From an uncultured Rhodobacter sp. (lineage in GTDB: Bacteria; Pseudomonadota; Alphaproteobacteria; Rhodobacterales; Rhodobacteraceae): a stretch of 10,916 bases of DNA. The translations under genes and the position numbers were made by a program. Below are positions 1-7,127 of the stretch, piece after piece; positions within the stretch are counted from its first letter, which is position 1; each line of letters begins with the position of its first letter. The notes beneath the pieces are model-generated. The model was given only the letters and a program-made list of their open reading frames with translations. It was not told where the DNA came from and made no database searches. The stretch is taken from contig CALGTJ010000453.1 of the NCBI GenBank assembly GCA_937901435.1, positions 1-10,916 of the forward strand. The letters run 5' to 3'.

Positions 1-50
1 CTGCCCTCCGAAGGCAGAGGCCAGAGGTTCGAATCCTCTACGGTCCGCCA
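1..50 (+). tRNA. tRNA-Arg (anticodon CCG), 3' part
   Basis: This is the 3' portion of a tRNA gene whose 5' half lies before the window. The anticodon arm is visible: stem CTGCC (1-5) pairs with GGCAG (13-17) around the seven-base loop CTCCGAA, which puts CCG at 8-10. The anticodon reads CGG, so the tRNA carries arginine. A five-base variable region (18-22) follows. The T arm has stem AGAGG (23-27) with CCTCT (35-39) and the canonical loop TTCGAAT. The 3' acceptor strand is 40-46, the discriminator base is G47 and CCA is encoded at 48-50. The acceptor pairing cannot be checked because the 5' strand is missing. Confidence 0.93.
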
Positions 51-139
51 CTACCCTGTATCACCAAATCTTAATAAGTCTCAAATAACCATATAAAAAT
101 GGGCTTTTGTGACCTTTCTTGTGTCACGGCGTTCCGTCC

Positions 140-421
140 GGCCAAGTATCAGACAATCCGGATGGGCCTCAGGTGATACTTACGGTGCAGGTACAGAACC
201 TTCTCGACTATCTCGGTAGGTATTTGATTGGCCGGGTTCTTCGGGATTGGCTTGGCATTAATCAGGACAGCCTCACCATACTTTTGATAGGAATTCCGCC
301 ATCGATAAAAGCGGGACCTGCCAACTCCAAACTACCGGAGAGTCGTGCGTGCATTGCCGATCTATTTAGCATGTTTGAGCACTCTAACCTTTCGTTGTAT
401 ATTGCGTTCTTCGTTCGTATT
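140..421 (-). pseudogene. Decayed N-terminal fragment of an IS481-family transposase
   Basis: Reading the minus strand in one frame from about 421 down to 140 gives a degraded but recognisable IS481-type transposase N-terminus. It starts near NTNEERN, passes a helix-turn-helix stretch around FGVGRSRFYRWRNSYQKYGE, then AKPIPKNPANQ, and ends in KVLYLHRKYHLRPIRIV followed by YLA. From memory of this family, intact copies read YHLGPIRIVWYLARYH here. Three in-frame stops interrupt it: TAG at 362-364, TAG at 332-334 (where relatives have a residue in CRxFG) and TGA at 149-151 (where relatives have Trp). Resemblance fades below about 140, so the whole DDE catalytic domain is missing and the break lies less than 100 bases from the tRNA. 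No ATG is preserved at the expected start. It is non-functional, and a database search would settle the closest relative. Confidence 0.75.
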
Positions 422-458
422 AAAACTTTTTCCACCCAAATTAGGAATTTACAGAAAG

Positions 459-477
459 TGTACCGAGATCCTGTACA
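459..477. repeat. Short palindrome, possible outer end of the IS relic
   Basis: TGTACCGAGATCCTGTACA reads as an inverted repeat with arms TGTACCG and CTGTACA, one mismatch in seven. It lies about 40 bases upstream of the transposase relic's start as read on the minus strand. Insertion sequences of the IS481 family commonly begin with TGT, so this could be the surviving terminal repeat. The matching opposite end is not visible, so the assignment is a guess. Confidence 0.3.
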
Positions 478-508
478 TATCTACATAATTTACTGCTGGT
501 TTAGGATC

Positions 509-543
509 AGCTTGGTTTCCATTGGGAAAATAAATCCCAAGCT
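509..543. repeat. Nested inverted repeat in the intergenic region
   Basis: AGCTTGG (509-515) pairs with CCAAGCT (537-543). Inside it, TTTCC (516-520) pairs with GGAAA (525-529) around ATTG. The inner stem stacks directly on the outer stem on one side, with a seven-base bulge on the other. There is no T run after it on the plus strand. It could be a structured remnant of mobile DNA or a transcript end; the role is unknown. Confidence 0.35.
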
Positions 544-661
544 GGTGCTGGAATGTTAAAAAGTTTTCATGTTTGGCAGTCAGCCATTTTTTCGCTGATA
601 GTTGAGCCAATATGACAAGTGATTTTGGCAAGTTTCTTTTTAATTACATCTTTTGTTTTTA

Positions 662-690
662 TTGACAGAGCCCGAAATTAATTTAATTGT
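662..690 (+). promoter_or_regulatory. Candidate sigma-70-type promoter of the transporter operon
   Basis: A perfect -35 hexamer TTGACA sits at 662-667. At the usual 17-base spacing the -10 position is AATTGT (685-690), which matches the TATAAT consensus at only three of six bases. Such a weak -10 would suit a promoter that needs an activator or is tightly controlled. If it is used, the transcript would have a leader of about 110 bases before the start codon at 807. No better -35/-10 pair was seen in the gap. Confidence 0.4.
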
Positions 691-711
691 AAGCTCAAGA
701 CGCTTAAGCTC
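691..711. promoter_or_regulatory. Candidate operator: 21-bp imperfect palindrome
   Basis: Arms AAGCTCAAG (691-699) and CTTAAGCTC (703-711) flank ACG and pair at seven of nine positions. The same bases also contain a direct repeat TAAGCTC at 690-696 and 705-711. The site begins right after the candidate -10 position, over the expected transcription start, where a repressor would block initiation. Palindromes of this length and symmetry are typical of LacI- or GntR-type operators. No regulator gene is in the window to link to it. Confidence 0.4.
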
Positions 712-717
712 GGCAGA

Positions 718-753
718 CCCTACGCTGGTTTATATCTTTTTCTGATTGTAGGG
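718..753. repeat. Inverted repeat in the leader of the transporter operon
   Basis: CCCTAC (718-723) pairs with GTAGGG (748-753) across a 24-base AT-rich loop, upstream of the ribosome-binding site of the solute-binding protein gene. It could form a weak leader hairpin or a looped binding site. Six base pairs across such a loop may also be chance. Confidence 0.25.
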
Positions 754-806
754 CTTTAACAGGGGATAGAGGCGTTATGATTTTTATTAAGGATTGGGAG
801 TGAAGT

Positions 807-2747
807 ATGACTAGTCGATTAAAAAAACACATAACTGGAGCAAGTTCAACGTTGCTCGTCCTCAGTGTCGGTCTGTGCATTGCCGGCCCAGTATATGCCT
901 ATCAGGGTGCGCCGATGCTTGATGCAGCGGTAAGTTCTGGCGCGTTACCAGCGGTTGATGATCGTCTGCCGTCTGAACCGTTAGTGCAGGATGTGACTGA
1001 CGCAATCGGCACTTACGGTGGAACATTGCGCCGTGGTTTTCTTGGACCCTCGGATCACAATAATTATACACGTGTTGTTTATGACGCGCTGGTACGCCAT
1101 GCACCCGATGGCGGAAAGGTTGTTCCGCACGTAGCTAAGGGATGGACGTCCAATGAAGACTTTTCCCAGTGGACAATAAATCTGCGGGCAGGCATGAAGT
1201 GGTCTGACGGTGCACCCTTAACCGCTGACGACATCATGTTCTGGTATGAATCGATCCTCGGCAACGCTGAGCTGATACCGTCAACACCTCTCTGGATGCA
1301 GAATTCGGACGGGTCGGTGGCCAAAGTAGAAAAAATGAGTAGCACTGCCGTTCGCTGGTCATTTGATCAGCCAAACACTGCATTCCTTCTGGCGCTTGCT
1401 GGGCAGGATGGGGCCGATAAATCGATCCAAAATCTTGTGTTTGCGCCAGGTCACTATCTGAAACAGTTCCACCCTGATTTCACAAATGAGGCAGATTTGG
1501 ATGCCAAGGTCAGCGCCGCTGGTTTTGACGTTTGGACACAATTGTTTTCAGTAGAAGCGCTACCGCACCTCAGTGGCAATCGCCCAAGTACTGCAGCATG
1601 GGTTCCTGCAAATGGCTCTACCGTTGCTGACGATACTTTTGTGATTGAACGCAATCCTTACTATTTTGCAGTCGATGCCAAGGGTAATCAACTGCCCTAT
1701 ATCGATAACGTCAAGTTCAAATTCTTTGCTGACAAGGAAACACTAAATCTTGCAGCAGTCGGCGGACAGATAGATATGCAAGGCCGTCACCTGGCGATGA
1801 GTAATTTTCCAGTTTTGATGGAAAATTCTGACAAGGGCGGTTATCGTGTGATTACCTATCCGACATTTGGTGGCTCTGATGCGGTGATCGTATTCAACCA
1901 GACCTATACAAATGATGAAGCGATTGGTGATATCCTCCGCAACAAGGACTTCCGGATTGCGCTTTCGCATTCGATCGATCGTGATGCCATTAAAGAACTG
2001 GCGTTCTTGGGTATTGGTGAAGCCCGTCAGGGTGTTCCGGCACCATTCCATCCGTTCTATCCGGGTGACGAATACGCGTTTAAATACACGCAGATGGATA
2101 CAACGATTTCCAATGATCTGCTAGATGGCATTGGCCTGACGGAGCGCGACGGTGACGGATACCGCCTGTTACCAAATGGCGATCGCCTAGACATTGAAAT
2201 CAGCGTTGTGCCTGCATTTGCAAGCTGGGCTGATATTGGCCAGCTTGTGGTGGAGGACTGGGCGGAGGTCGGTGTACGTGCGCACATCGAACTGCGAGAG
2301 CGGACACCGCATTTTGCGATGCGGGCGTCCAATGATCTCCAAGTGGAAATCTGGAATGAAGACACAACTGGATTTCCGTTCAGCGGGCAGCCAAACTTTG
2401 ATCCTCGCAGCCAACCGAGCCTGACGCTGGCACCTTTGGTAGGCAAGTATATGCGCTCGGGGGGCAATGAAGGTATGGCGCCAACCCCGGAACTTCAGCG
2501 GATTATGGACATTATCGACGAAGCCAAACTTTCGGGACGTGACCGTCAGGTTGAACTGGCTCAGGAGTTATTCAAGATCTGGGCCGATAACGTCTGGGAA
2601 ATCGGCACCGTTGGCCTGACACCGATGGTTCAGGGCGTCGTAGTGGTCAATGCCGACCTGCGTAATGTCTCAGAAGTTGCTGGCAACGATTGGCCACTGC
2701 GAACACCAGGTAACACTCGTCCTGAGCAGTTCTATTACGCCAAGTAA
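807..2747 (+). CDS. ABC transporter periplasmic solute-binding protein, family 5 (oligopeptide/oligosaccharide type)
   Basis: The 646-residue product is the extracytoplasmic binding protein of the transporter encoded by the next four genes. It captures the ligand in the periplasm and delivers it to the permease pair. A Sec signal peptide is clear: a basic start (RLKKH), a hydrophobic core at about 15-27 and a likely cut after VYA at residue 31. There is no lipobox cysteine, so the mature protein should be soluble. The family-5 (SBP_bac_5, DppA/OppA-like) hallmark lies at about 126-147, LRAGMKWSDGAPLTADDI. At 646 residues it is longer than typical DppA or OppA (about 530-545). The ATG is preceded by GGGAG at 796-800, six bases away. 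Members of this family bind peptides, nickel or sugars such as alpha-galactosides and cello-oligosaccharides. The neighbouring glucuronate pathway points to a uronate-containing sugar, which is inference. Confidence 0.93.
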   Translation: MTSRLKKHITGASSTLLVLSVGLCIAGPVYAYQGAPMLDAAVSSGALPAVDDRLPSEPLVQDVTDAIGTYGGTLRRGFLGPSDHNNYTRVVYDALVRHAPDGGKVVPHVAKGWTSNEDFSQWTINLRAGMKWSDGAPLTADDIMFWYESILGNAELIPSTPLWMQNSDGSVAKVEKMSSTAVRWSFDQPNTAFLLALAGQDGADKSIQNLVFAPGHYLKQFHPDFTNEADLDAKVSAAGFDVWTQLFSVEALPHLSGNRPSTAAWVPANGSTVADDTFVIERNPYYFAVDAKGNQLPYIDNVKFKFFADKETLNLAAVGGQIDMQGRHLAMSNFPVLMENSDKGGYRVITYPTFGGSDAVIVFNQTYTNDEAIGDILRNKDFRIALSHSIDRDAIKELAFLGIGEARQGVPAPFHPFYPGDEYAFKYTQMDTTISNDLLDGIGLTERDGDGYRLLPNGDRLDIEISVVPAFASWADIGQLVVEDWAEVGVRAHIELRERTPHFAMRASNDLQVEIWNEDTTGFPFSGQPNFDPRSQPSLTLAPLVGKYMRSGGNEGMAPTPELQRIMDIIDEAKLSGRDRQVELAQELFKIWADNVWEIGTVGLTPMVQGVVVVNADLRNVSEVAGNDWPLRTPGNTRPEQFYYAK

Positions 2748-2761
2748 AAAGGCACGAAATA

Positions 2762-2797
2762 AGGTCTGGCACTGCTTTTGTAGATGGTGCCAGACCT
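2762..2797 (+). promoter_or_regulatory. Intercistronic hairpin after the binding-protein gene
   Basis: AGGTCTGGCAC (2762-2772) pairs perfectly with GTGCCAGACCT (2787-2797), an 11-bp stem with a 14-base loop that starts 14 bases after the stop codon. It is followed by AATAAAACCC rather than a T run, so it is not a standard intrinsic terminator. Comparable hairpins after binding-protein genes are known to protect the upstream mRNA from 3' exonucleases or to terminate partially. Either would give more binding protein than membrane components. The effect here is inferred. Confidence 0.75.
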
Positions 2798-2882
2798 AAT
2801 AAAACCCACTCCAAAAATTTGACTTTTTTACACAGGAGTGGCAAAAACTCCGGGCAGAATATTCCTTGAGAGGGATCATGCG

Positions 2883-3872
2883 ATGTTAGCATTCATCCTT
2901 AAGCGACTGATGACCCTTCCGCTGCTTATGTTTATCTTCTCGGTACTGGCTTTCATCCTGATACAGGCCCCACCGGGCGATTTTGTCACCAGCTATGTGG
3001 CGGAACTTGCCGCGTCTGGATCGTCTGTAGACCAACTCCAGATCGATGCGCTTCGTCAGCTATATGGCCTGGATCAACCCGCCTACATGCAGTATTTTAA
3101 GTGGATTTGGCGGATGTTGCATGGTGATTTGGGGATATCTCTCGACTTTCAGAAACCGATCTCGGAACTTATCGGCCAGCGTTTATTGCTGACCGTCTTG
3201 CTGGGAGTGGCGACGCTTATATTCACATTTGCGGTTGCCTTGCCAATCGGAATTTTCTCAGCCACACGACAGTATTCATTTCTTGATTATTTCTTTACCG
3301 TGTTCAATTATGTTGGTGTTGCGACCCCTACATTTATGACTGCCCTGATCCTAATGTGGCTGGCATTTTCGCAATTTGGTATCACGATTACTGGGCTGTT
3401 TTCGCCCGAGTTTGCCGACGAAAGCTGGAGCTGGGCCAGAGTTATTGATCTGAGTAAACATATCTGGCTGCCTATGGTCATATTAGGACTGGATGGTACC
3501 GCGCGTCTGGCACGAATTCTACGCGCCAATCTGCTGGATGAACTGAACAAACCCTATATGGAAATGGCCCGGGCCAAGGGCATGCCAGAATGGCGGCTTG
3601 TGCTGAAGTATCCAGTGCGGCTGGCGTTGAACCCGCTGGTTTCCAGCCTGGGCTGGTATCTTCCACTGATATTCTCGGGCAGTCTGATTGTGGCCACGGT
3701 GCTAAACCTGCCAACCATCGGCCCGCTGCTGCTGCGATCCCTGATTTCGCAAGACATGTTTCTGGCGGGAACAATTGTATTGACCTATTTCGGTCTGGCA
3801 GTCATCGGAACGCTGTTATCGGATATCCTGCTGGCTTGGCTTGATCCGCGCATCCGCATGGAGGAAGCGTGA
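2883..3872 (+). CDS. ABC transporter permease, DppB/OppB type
   Basis: The 329-residue inner-membrane protein forms one half of the translocation channel, paired with the next gene's product. The N-terminus MLAFILKRLMTLPLLMFIFS opens with a membrane segment, as usual for DppB-type permeases, followed by the periplasmic stretch holding APPGDF (29-33). Further hydrophobic segments lie at about 100-125, 140-165, 195-205, 258-280 and 295-318. The ATPase-contacting EAA loop is at about 226-250 (YMEMARAKGMPEWRLV, then the RLALNPLV region). The start was placed at ATG 2883 because GAGAGGG at 2868-2874 lies eight bases upstream. An in-frame GTG at 2838 would add 15 polar residues before the first membrane segment, and its only Shine-Dalgarno-like bases directly abut it. 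The stop overlaps the ribosome-binding region of the next gene by one base spacing, indicating a shared transcript. Confidence 0.93.
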   Translation: MLAFILKRLMTLPLLMFIFSVLAFILIQAPPGDFVTSYVAELAASGSSVDQLQIDALRQLYGLDQPAYMQYFKWIWRMLHGDLGISLDFQKPISELIGQRLLLTVLLGVATLIFTFAVALPIGIFSATRQYSFLDYFFTVFNYVGVATPTFMTALILMWLAFSQFGITITGLFSPEFADESWSWARVIDLSKHIWLPMVILGLDGTARLARILRANLLDELNKPYMEMARAKGMPEWRLVLKYPVRLALNPLVSSLGWYLPLIFSGSLIVATVLNLPTIGPLLLRSLISQDMFLAGTIVLTYFGLAVIGTLLSDILLAWLDPRIRMEEA

Positions 3873-3873
3873 C

Positions 3874-4998
3874 ATGAGCACCGCAACCACTGATCCCGAG
3901 GAACTGGTGGATTTCGATGATGCCGTATTGGTAGCCCCAAACTGGAAACTTGTATGGTGGCGTTTTAAAAAGCACCGACTGGCGTTTTATTCGGGTTTTA
4001 TCGTGATCCTGATCGTGATCATTGCTGCATTCCCCGGTTTTTTCAGTACCCAAGATCCGTATGAAAGCGCCACGCGCGGTTCATTCATGCCGCCGCAGGG
4101 CATTCATATATGGGATAAAGGACCTGCATTTTACGCCTATGCAGCGATAGGCAAACGCAACCAGACAACCCTAAAAATGGAATGGGTAGTGGATGAGGAA
4201 ACTAAAGTTCCGCTGCGCCTTTTTGGGCGCGGATACGAATGGGAAGTTTTGGGCCTTTTCAAATCCAACATCCACCTGCTAGCGTTGAGGAACCCGGATG
4301 TAGACAAACCAATCCACCTTTTGGGCACCGATCGGCTGGGGCGTGATCAGTGGTCGCGGGTTTTATATGGTACACAAGTGTCTCTTTCGATTGGCTTGCT
4401 AGCGGTGTTCCTGTCCACTGTGATAGGGATATTTTTAGGTGGCATTTCGGGGTATTTCGGTGGGCTGACGGACATGATTATTCAACGGATGATTGAATTG
4501 CTACAATCCATCCCGCCGATCCCGATCTGGCTAGCACTGTCGGCGTCATTACCGCGTACCTGGTCGGTCACGCAGGGCTATATTGCGATCACCGCCATTC
4601 TGGCACTTATCACCTGGACGGGGCTGGCACGCGAAGTGCGAGGCCGTTTTCTGGTACTGCGCGAAGAAGATTTCGTTGTTGCGGCCAAAATGTCAGGTTG
4701 CAGTCGGATGCGTATCGTTTTCCGCCATATGGTGCCGACGCTTAGTAGTCATATTATAGCAGCGGTGACACTTGCGATCCCGGTGATGATTATCAACGAA
4801 ACTTTTCTTAGTTTCCTTGGGCTTGGTCTGCGTCCACCCGCCATCAGTTGGGGGGTTCTGTTGCAAGAGGCGCAAAACTTGCAATCGGTGGCGCTCGCAC
4901 CCTGGCTAATGTTGCCTGGCGTCGCTGTTATTGTCACTGTCATAGCTCTTAATATTTTAGGGGACGGACTGCGTGATGCGGCCGACCCTTACCATTGA
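3874..4998 (+). CDS. ABC transporter permease, DppC/OppC type, with a long periplasmic insert
   Basis: The 374-residue inner-membrane protein is the second channel subunit. After a cytoplasmic N-terminus, a first membrane segment lies at about 38-56. DppC hallmarks are LLGTDRLGRDQWSRVLYGT (149-167), where the second membrane segment begins shortly after, and the EAA loop at about 264-290 (DFVVAAKMSGCSRMR, then FRHMVPTL). The end, GDGLRDAADPYH, is also family-typical. Between residues 57 and 148 there is a roughly 90-residue hydrophilic stretch that typical 290-300-residue DppC proteins largely lack; it should lie in the periplasm near the binding protein. The ATG follows GAGGAAG (3861-3867) by six bases and begins one base after the previous stop, so translation is probably coupled. 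Upstream in-frame starts inside the preceding gene lack support. Confidence 0.93.
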   Translation: MSTATTDPEELVDFDDAVLVAPNWKLVWWRFKKHRLAFYSGFIVILIVIIAAFPGFFSTQDPYESATRGSFMPPQGIHIWDKGPAFYAYAAIGKRNQTTLKMEWVVDEETKVPLRLFGRGYEWEVLGLFKSNIHLLALRNPDVDKPIHLLGTDRLGRDQWSRVLYGTQVSLSIGLLAVFLSTVIGIFLGGISGYFGGLTDMIIQRMIELLQSIPPIPIWLALSASLPRTWSVTQGYIAITAILALITWTGLAREVRGRFLVLREEDFVVAAKMSGCSRMRIVFRHMVPTLSSHIIAAVTLAIPVMIINETFLSFLGLGLRPPAISWGVLLQEAQNLQSVALAPWLMLPGVAVIVTVIALNILGDGLRDAADPYH

Positions 4999-5026
4999 GC
5001 GCTGTCAGCTCGGATCGGAGTCCTTT

Positions 5027-6046
5027 GTGAACAATGAAACTATCCTGTCGGTTAAAGGTCTGAAGACCGAGTTTGTTCTGGATGAAGGCACGGCCAAGGC
5101 CGTGGACGGAGTATCATTTAAGGTTGATCGTGGTCAAGTCGTCGGCATTGTTGGCGAAAGTGGATGTGGCAAGAGCGTGACGATCAAGTCCATCATGGGG
5201 ATCATTCAAAAGCCTGGCAAAATAGTAGAAGGTAGAATTTTCTTTCGCCTGAAACAAAACGAAGAGCTGGTGGATTTACGTAGCTATGACAGTCGGGGTG
5301 AGGAGATGCGTAATATTCGCGGCAATGATATTGCCCTGATCCCGCAAGAACCAATGGCCGCCCTCAGCCCGGTTCATACCATTGGCAATCAACTTGTTGA
5401 AGCGATCCGCTTGCACCGTAATATCAGCAAAAAAGAGGCTGAAAAAGTCGCAGTTGAACGGATGCGACAGGTGGGTATGCCAAGCCCAGAGGAACGCATG
5501 AGTGTCTATTCATGGCAGTTAAGTGGCGGTTTACGCCAGCGCGTGATGATTGCGATGGCGCTGATGTGTAATCCGCGTTTGCTGATTGCAGATGAGCCTA
5601 CAACTGCAATTGACGTAACCACGCAGGCGCAGGTTCTCAGCCTACTGCGCGAATTGCAAAGCGCTCAGGAGCTGGCGATGATTTTCATCACCCATGACCT
5701 TGGAGTTGTGGCACAAATTGCCGATTATGTGGTGGTAATGTATTTGGGTAAAGTTGTGGAAAAGGGGCCGGTCGACGATATTTTCCACAGCCCCGGCCAT
5801 CCCTATACCAAGGCTTTGCTGGCTTCGATCCCAACGATCCACACCCCCGCACGCGAAGAGTTGCCAACCATCGGTGGTTCGTTACCTCATCCGTTCAACC
5901 GACCTATGGGTTGCCCGTTTCATCCACGCTGCGCCGCTTTTATCCCCGGAACATGTGATAAAATTCCGCCGACCCTGACCAAGATAAGCTCTCAGCATTC
6001 GGTAAGTTGTTTTTTGCATTCTGAAAATTTGGTGGATACGCAATGA
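5027..6046 (+). CDS. ABC transporter ATPase, DppD/OppD type
   Basis: This 339-residue cytoplasmic ATPase powers the importer as a heterodimer with the next gene's product. Visible motifs are Walker A GESGCGKS (43-50), the Q-loop IPQEP (105-109), the signature LSGGLRQR (165-172), Walker B LLIADEP (185-191) and the switch histidine in ITHD (H223). The C-terminal oligopeptide-transporter domain carries cysteines at 296, 302, 310 and 328, the arrangement seen in DppD/OppD proteins, where some members bind an iron-sulfur cluster. The chosen start is GTG 5027, with GGAG at 5017-5020 six bases upstream; it gives the usual [11 protein letters not shown] beginning. An ATG at 4976 would overlap the previous gene and add 17 residues unlike the family. 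Its last four bases overlap the next start (ATGA), showing translational coupling. Confidence 0.93.
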   Translation: MNNETILSVKGLKTEFVLDEGTAKAVDGVSFKVDRGQVVGIVGESGCGKSVTIKSIMGIIQKPGKIVEGRIFFRLKQNEELVDLRSYDSRGEEMRNIRGNDIALIPQEPMAALSPVHTIGNQLVEAIRLHRNISKKEAEKVAVERMRQVGMPSPEERMSVYSWQLSGGLRQRVMIAMALMCNPRLLIADEPTTAIDVTTQAQVLSLLRELQSAQELAMIFITHDLGVVAQIADYVVVMYLGKVVEKGPVDDIFHSPGHPYTKALLASIPTIHTPAREELPTIGGSLPHPFNRPMGCPFHPRCAAFIPGTCDKIPPTLTKISSQHSVSCFLHSENLVDTQ

Positions 6047-7071
6047 CAGATAATTCGCGTTCCAATGAGCAGTTATTGCTATTGGAGGTCAAAGGGCTGA
6101 CTAAGTTTTTCCCTATCCGCAGTAAAGGATTGCGTCGTAAAGTAATTGGCCAGGCTCGGGCCGTTGATGATGTCAGTTTTAACATATTTGAAGGCGAAAC
6201 CTTAGGGTTAGTCGGTGAAAGTGGATGTGGTAAGACTACGACTGCTCGCTGCATTGTGCGTGCGCTGGACCCGACAAGTGGCGAAATTTTATTCAGCCAT
6301 TCTGATCGAGAAACTGTGGATATTGCTGCCCTGAGTGACCGAGAAATGTTTCCGCTCCGCCGTGATGTTCAGATGATCTTTCAGGATCCGTATGCCTCGC
6401 TCAACCCGCGTATGAACATTCTGGATATCATCGGTGAATCGCTGCTGGTTATCGGTGGTATGAAAGACCGAACCAAACGCAGCAAGCGGGTTGCTGAATT
6501 ATTGAAACTGGTCGGGTTACGTCCTGAATATATGCAAAGGTTTCCCCATGCGTTCAGCGGTGGTCAACGCCAGCGTATCGTCATAGCGCGTGCGCTGGCG
6601 CTTAAACCGCGCCTTGTTGTTGCTGACGAACCGGTGTCGGCGCTTGACGTATCAGTTCAGGCGCAGGTTCTAAACCTGATGTTGAAACTTCAGCAAGAAT
6701 TAAACCTGACATATCTGTTTGTCGCCCATGATCTAAGCGTTGTGAAACATTTCTGCGACCGGGTAGCGGTGATGTATTTGGGTAAAATCGTTGAACTGGC
6801 ATTAACAACATCTCTGTTCGAAGGACCTATGCACCCGTACACCAAGGCCCTTATGGGTGCTGTGCCTGAGGCTGACCCACGGCGTAAGGCTGCAATGGTT
6901 CCGCTGATTGGGGAAGTCCCAAGCCCTGTAAGCCCGCCCTCTGGGTGTCATTTTCACCCACGTTGTCCTCACGTCACAGAATTGTGCAAAACAACCATGC
7001 CAGCGCTGGAGGAAATTAGGCTAGGGCAATTTGTGCGCTGTCACCGCGCGGCAGAACTGGCCGCTGGCTAA
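6043..7071 (+). CDS. ABC transporter ATPase, DppF/OppF type
   Basis: The 342-residue product is the second cytoplasmic ATPase of the importer. Motifs seen are Walker A GESGCGKTT (58-66), Q-loop FQDP (113-116), signature FSGGQRQR (171-178), Walker B LVVADEP (191-197), D-loop SALD and the switch histidine VAHD (H229). The spacing SKGLRRKVIGQARAVDDVSF near the N-terminus (27-46) is typical of DppF/OppF, which distinguishes it from the DppD-type neighbour. The C-terminal oligo_HPY region has cysteines at 302, 308, 315 and 333. The ATG overlaps the previous stop by four bases, and GGTGGA (6031-6036) serves as the ribosome-binding site. It is the last gene of the plus-strand operon, and its stop codon lies within the stem of the following terminator. 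Confidence 0.93.
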   Translation: MTDNSRSNEQLLLLEVKGLTKFFPIRSKGLRRKVIGQARAVDDVSFNIFEGETLGLVGESGCGKTTTARCIVRALDPTSGEILFSHSDRETVDIAALSDREMFPLRRDVQMIFQDPYASLNPRMNILDIIGESLLVIGGMKDRTKRSKRVAELLKLVGLRPEYMQRFPHAFSGGQRQRIVIARALALKPRLVVADEPVSALDVSVQAQVLNLMLKLQQELNLTYLFVAHDLSVVKHFCDRVAVMYLGKIVELALTTSLFEGPMHPYTKALMGAVPEADPRRKAAMVPLIGEVPSPVSPPSGCHFHPRCPHVTELCKTTMPALEEIRLGQFVRCHRAAELAAG

Positions 7072-7090
7072 AACGTTATTTGGCTTTTTT
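7067..7090 (+). terminator. Rho-independent terminator of the transporter operon
   Basis: GCTAAA (7067-7072) pairs with TTTGGC (7079-7084), including one G-T wobble, around the loop ACGTTA. Six T residues (7085-7090) follow at once. The hairpin includes the TAA stop of the last transporter gene. The stem is short and only half GC, so termination may be incomplete. Confidence 0.55.
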
Positions 7091-7102
7091 AGTCGGTCCT
7101 GT

Positions 7103-7126
7103 AAAATGAAAACAGCTCTGTAGCTG
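7103..7126 (-). terminator. Rho-independent terminator of the uxaC-uxuB-uxuA operon
   Basis: On the minus strand, CAGCT and AGCTG (7126-7122 and 7117-7113) form a five-bp stem with the loop ACAG, followed by TTTTCATTTT (7112-7103). It begins one base after the uxuA stop codon. The stem is short, but the tail and position fit a terminator facing the one on the other strand. Confidence 0.55.
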
Positions 7127-7127
7127 A

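Noticed and set aside
119..559. Plus-strand open frame of 146 codons starting with TTG
   Set aside because: It has no ribosome-binding site and no recognisable domain, and most of it is antisense to the transposase relic, whose minus-strand frame explains the sequence better.
449..631. Minus-strand open frame of 60 codons
   Set aside because: It has no clear ribosome-binding site or family resemblance and covers the inverted repeats; it is probably chance.
1..806. Possible phage or island attachment duplication of the tRNA 3' end
   Set aside because: No second copy of the T-arm and acceptor sequence was seen elsewhere in the window, and no integrase gene is present.
2057..2467. Long antisense open frame inside the solute-binding protein gene
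   Set aside because: It is a shadow of a real gene and its translation shows no domain. The same applies to the other antisense frames in the transporter and uronate genes, such as 7571-7954 and 10262-10687.
2838..2882. GTG start that would lengthen the first permease by 15 residues
   Set aside because: The purine-rich bases abut the GTG without spacing, whereas ATG 2883 has GAGAGGG at good distance and gives a family-like membrane start.
4973..5026. Upstream GTG/ATG starts for the DppD-type ATPase overlapping the permease gene
   Set aside because: The added residues do not resemble the family. GTG 5027 has GGAG at six bases and gives the usual N-terminus.
5608..5620. Non-consensus TAID D-loop and LSGGL signature in the DppD-type ATPase
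   Set aside because: Leu to Ile and Gln/Met to Leu are conservative at these sites in DppD-type proteins. All catalytic residues are intact, so this is not evidence of a dead ATPase.
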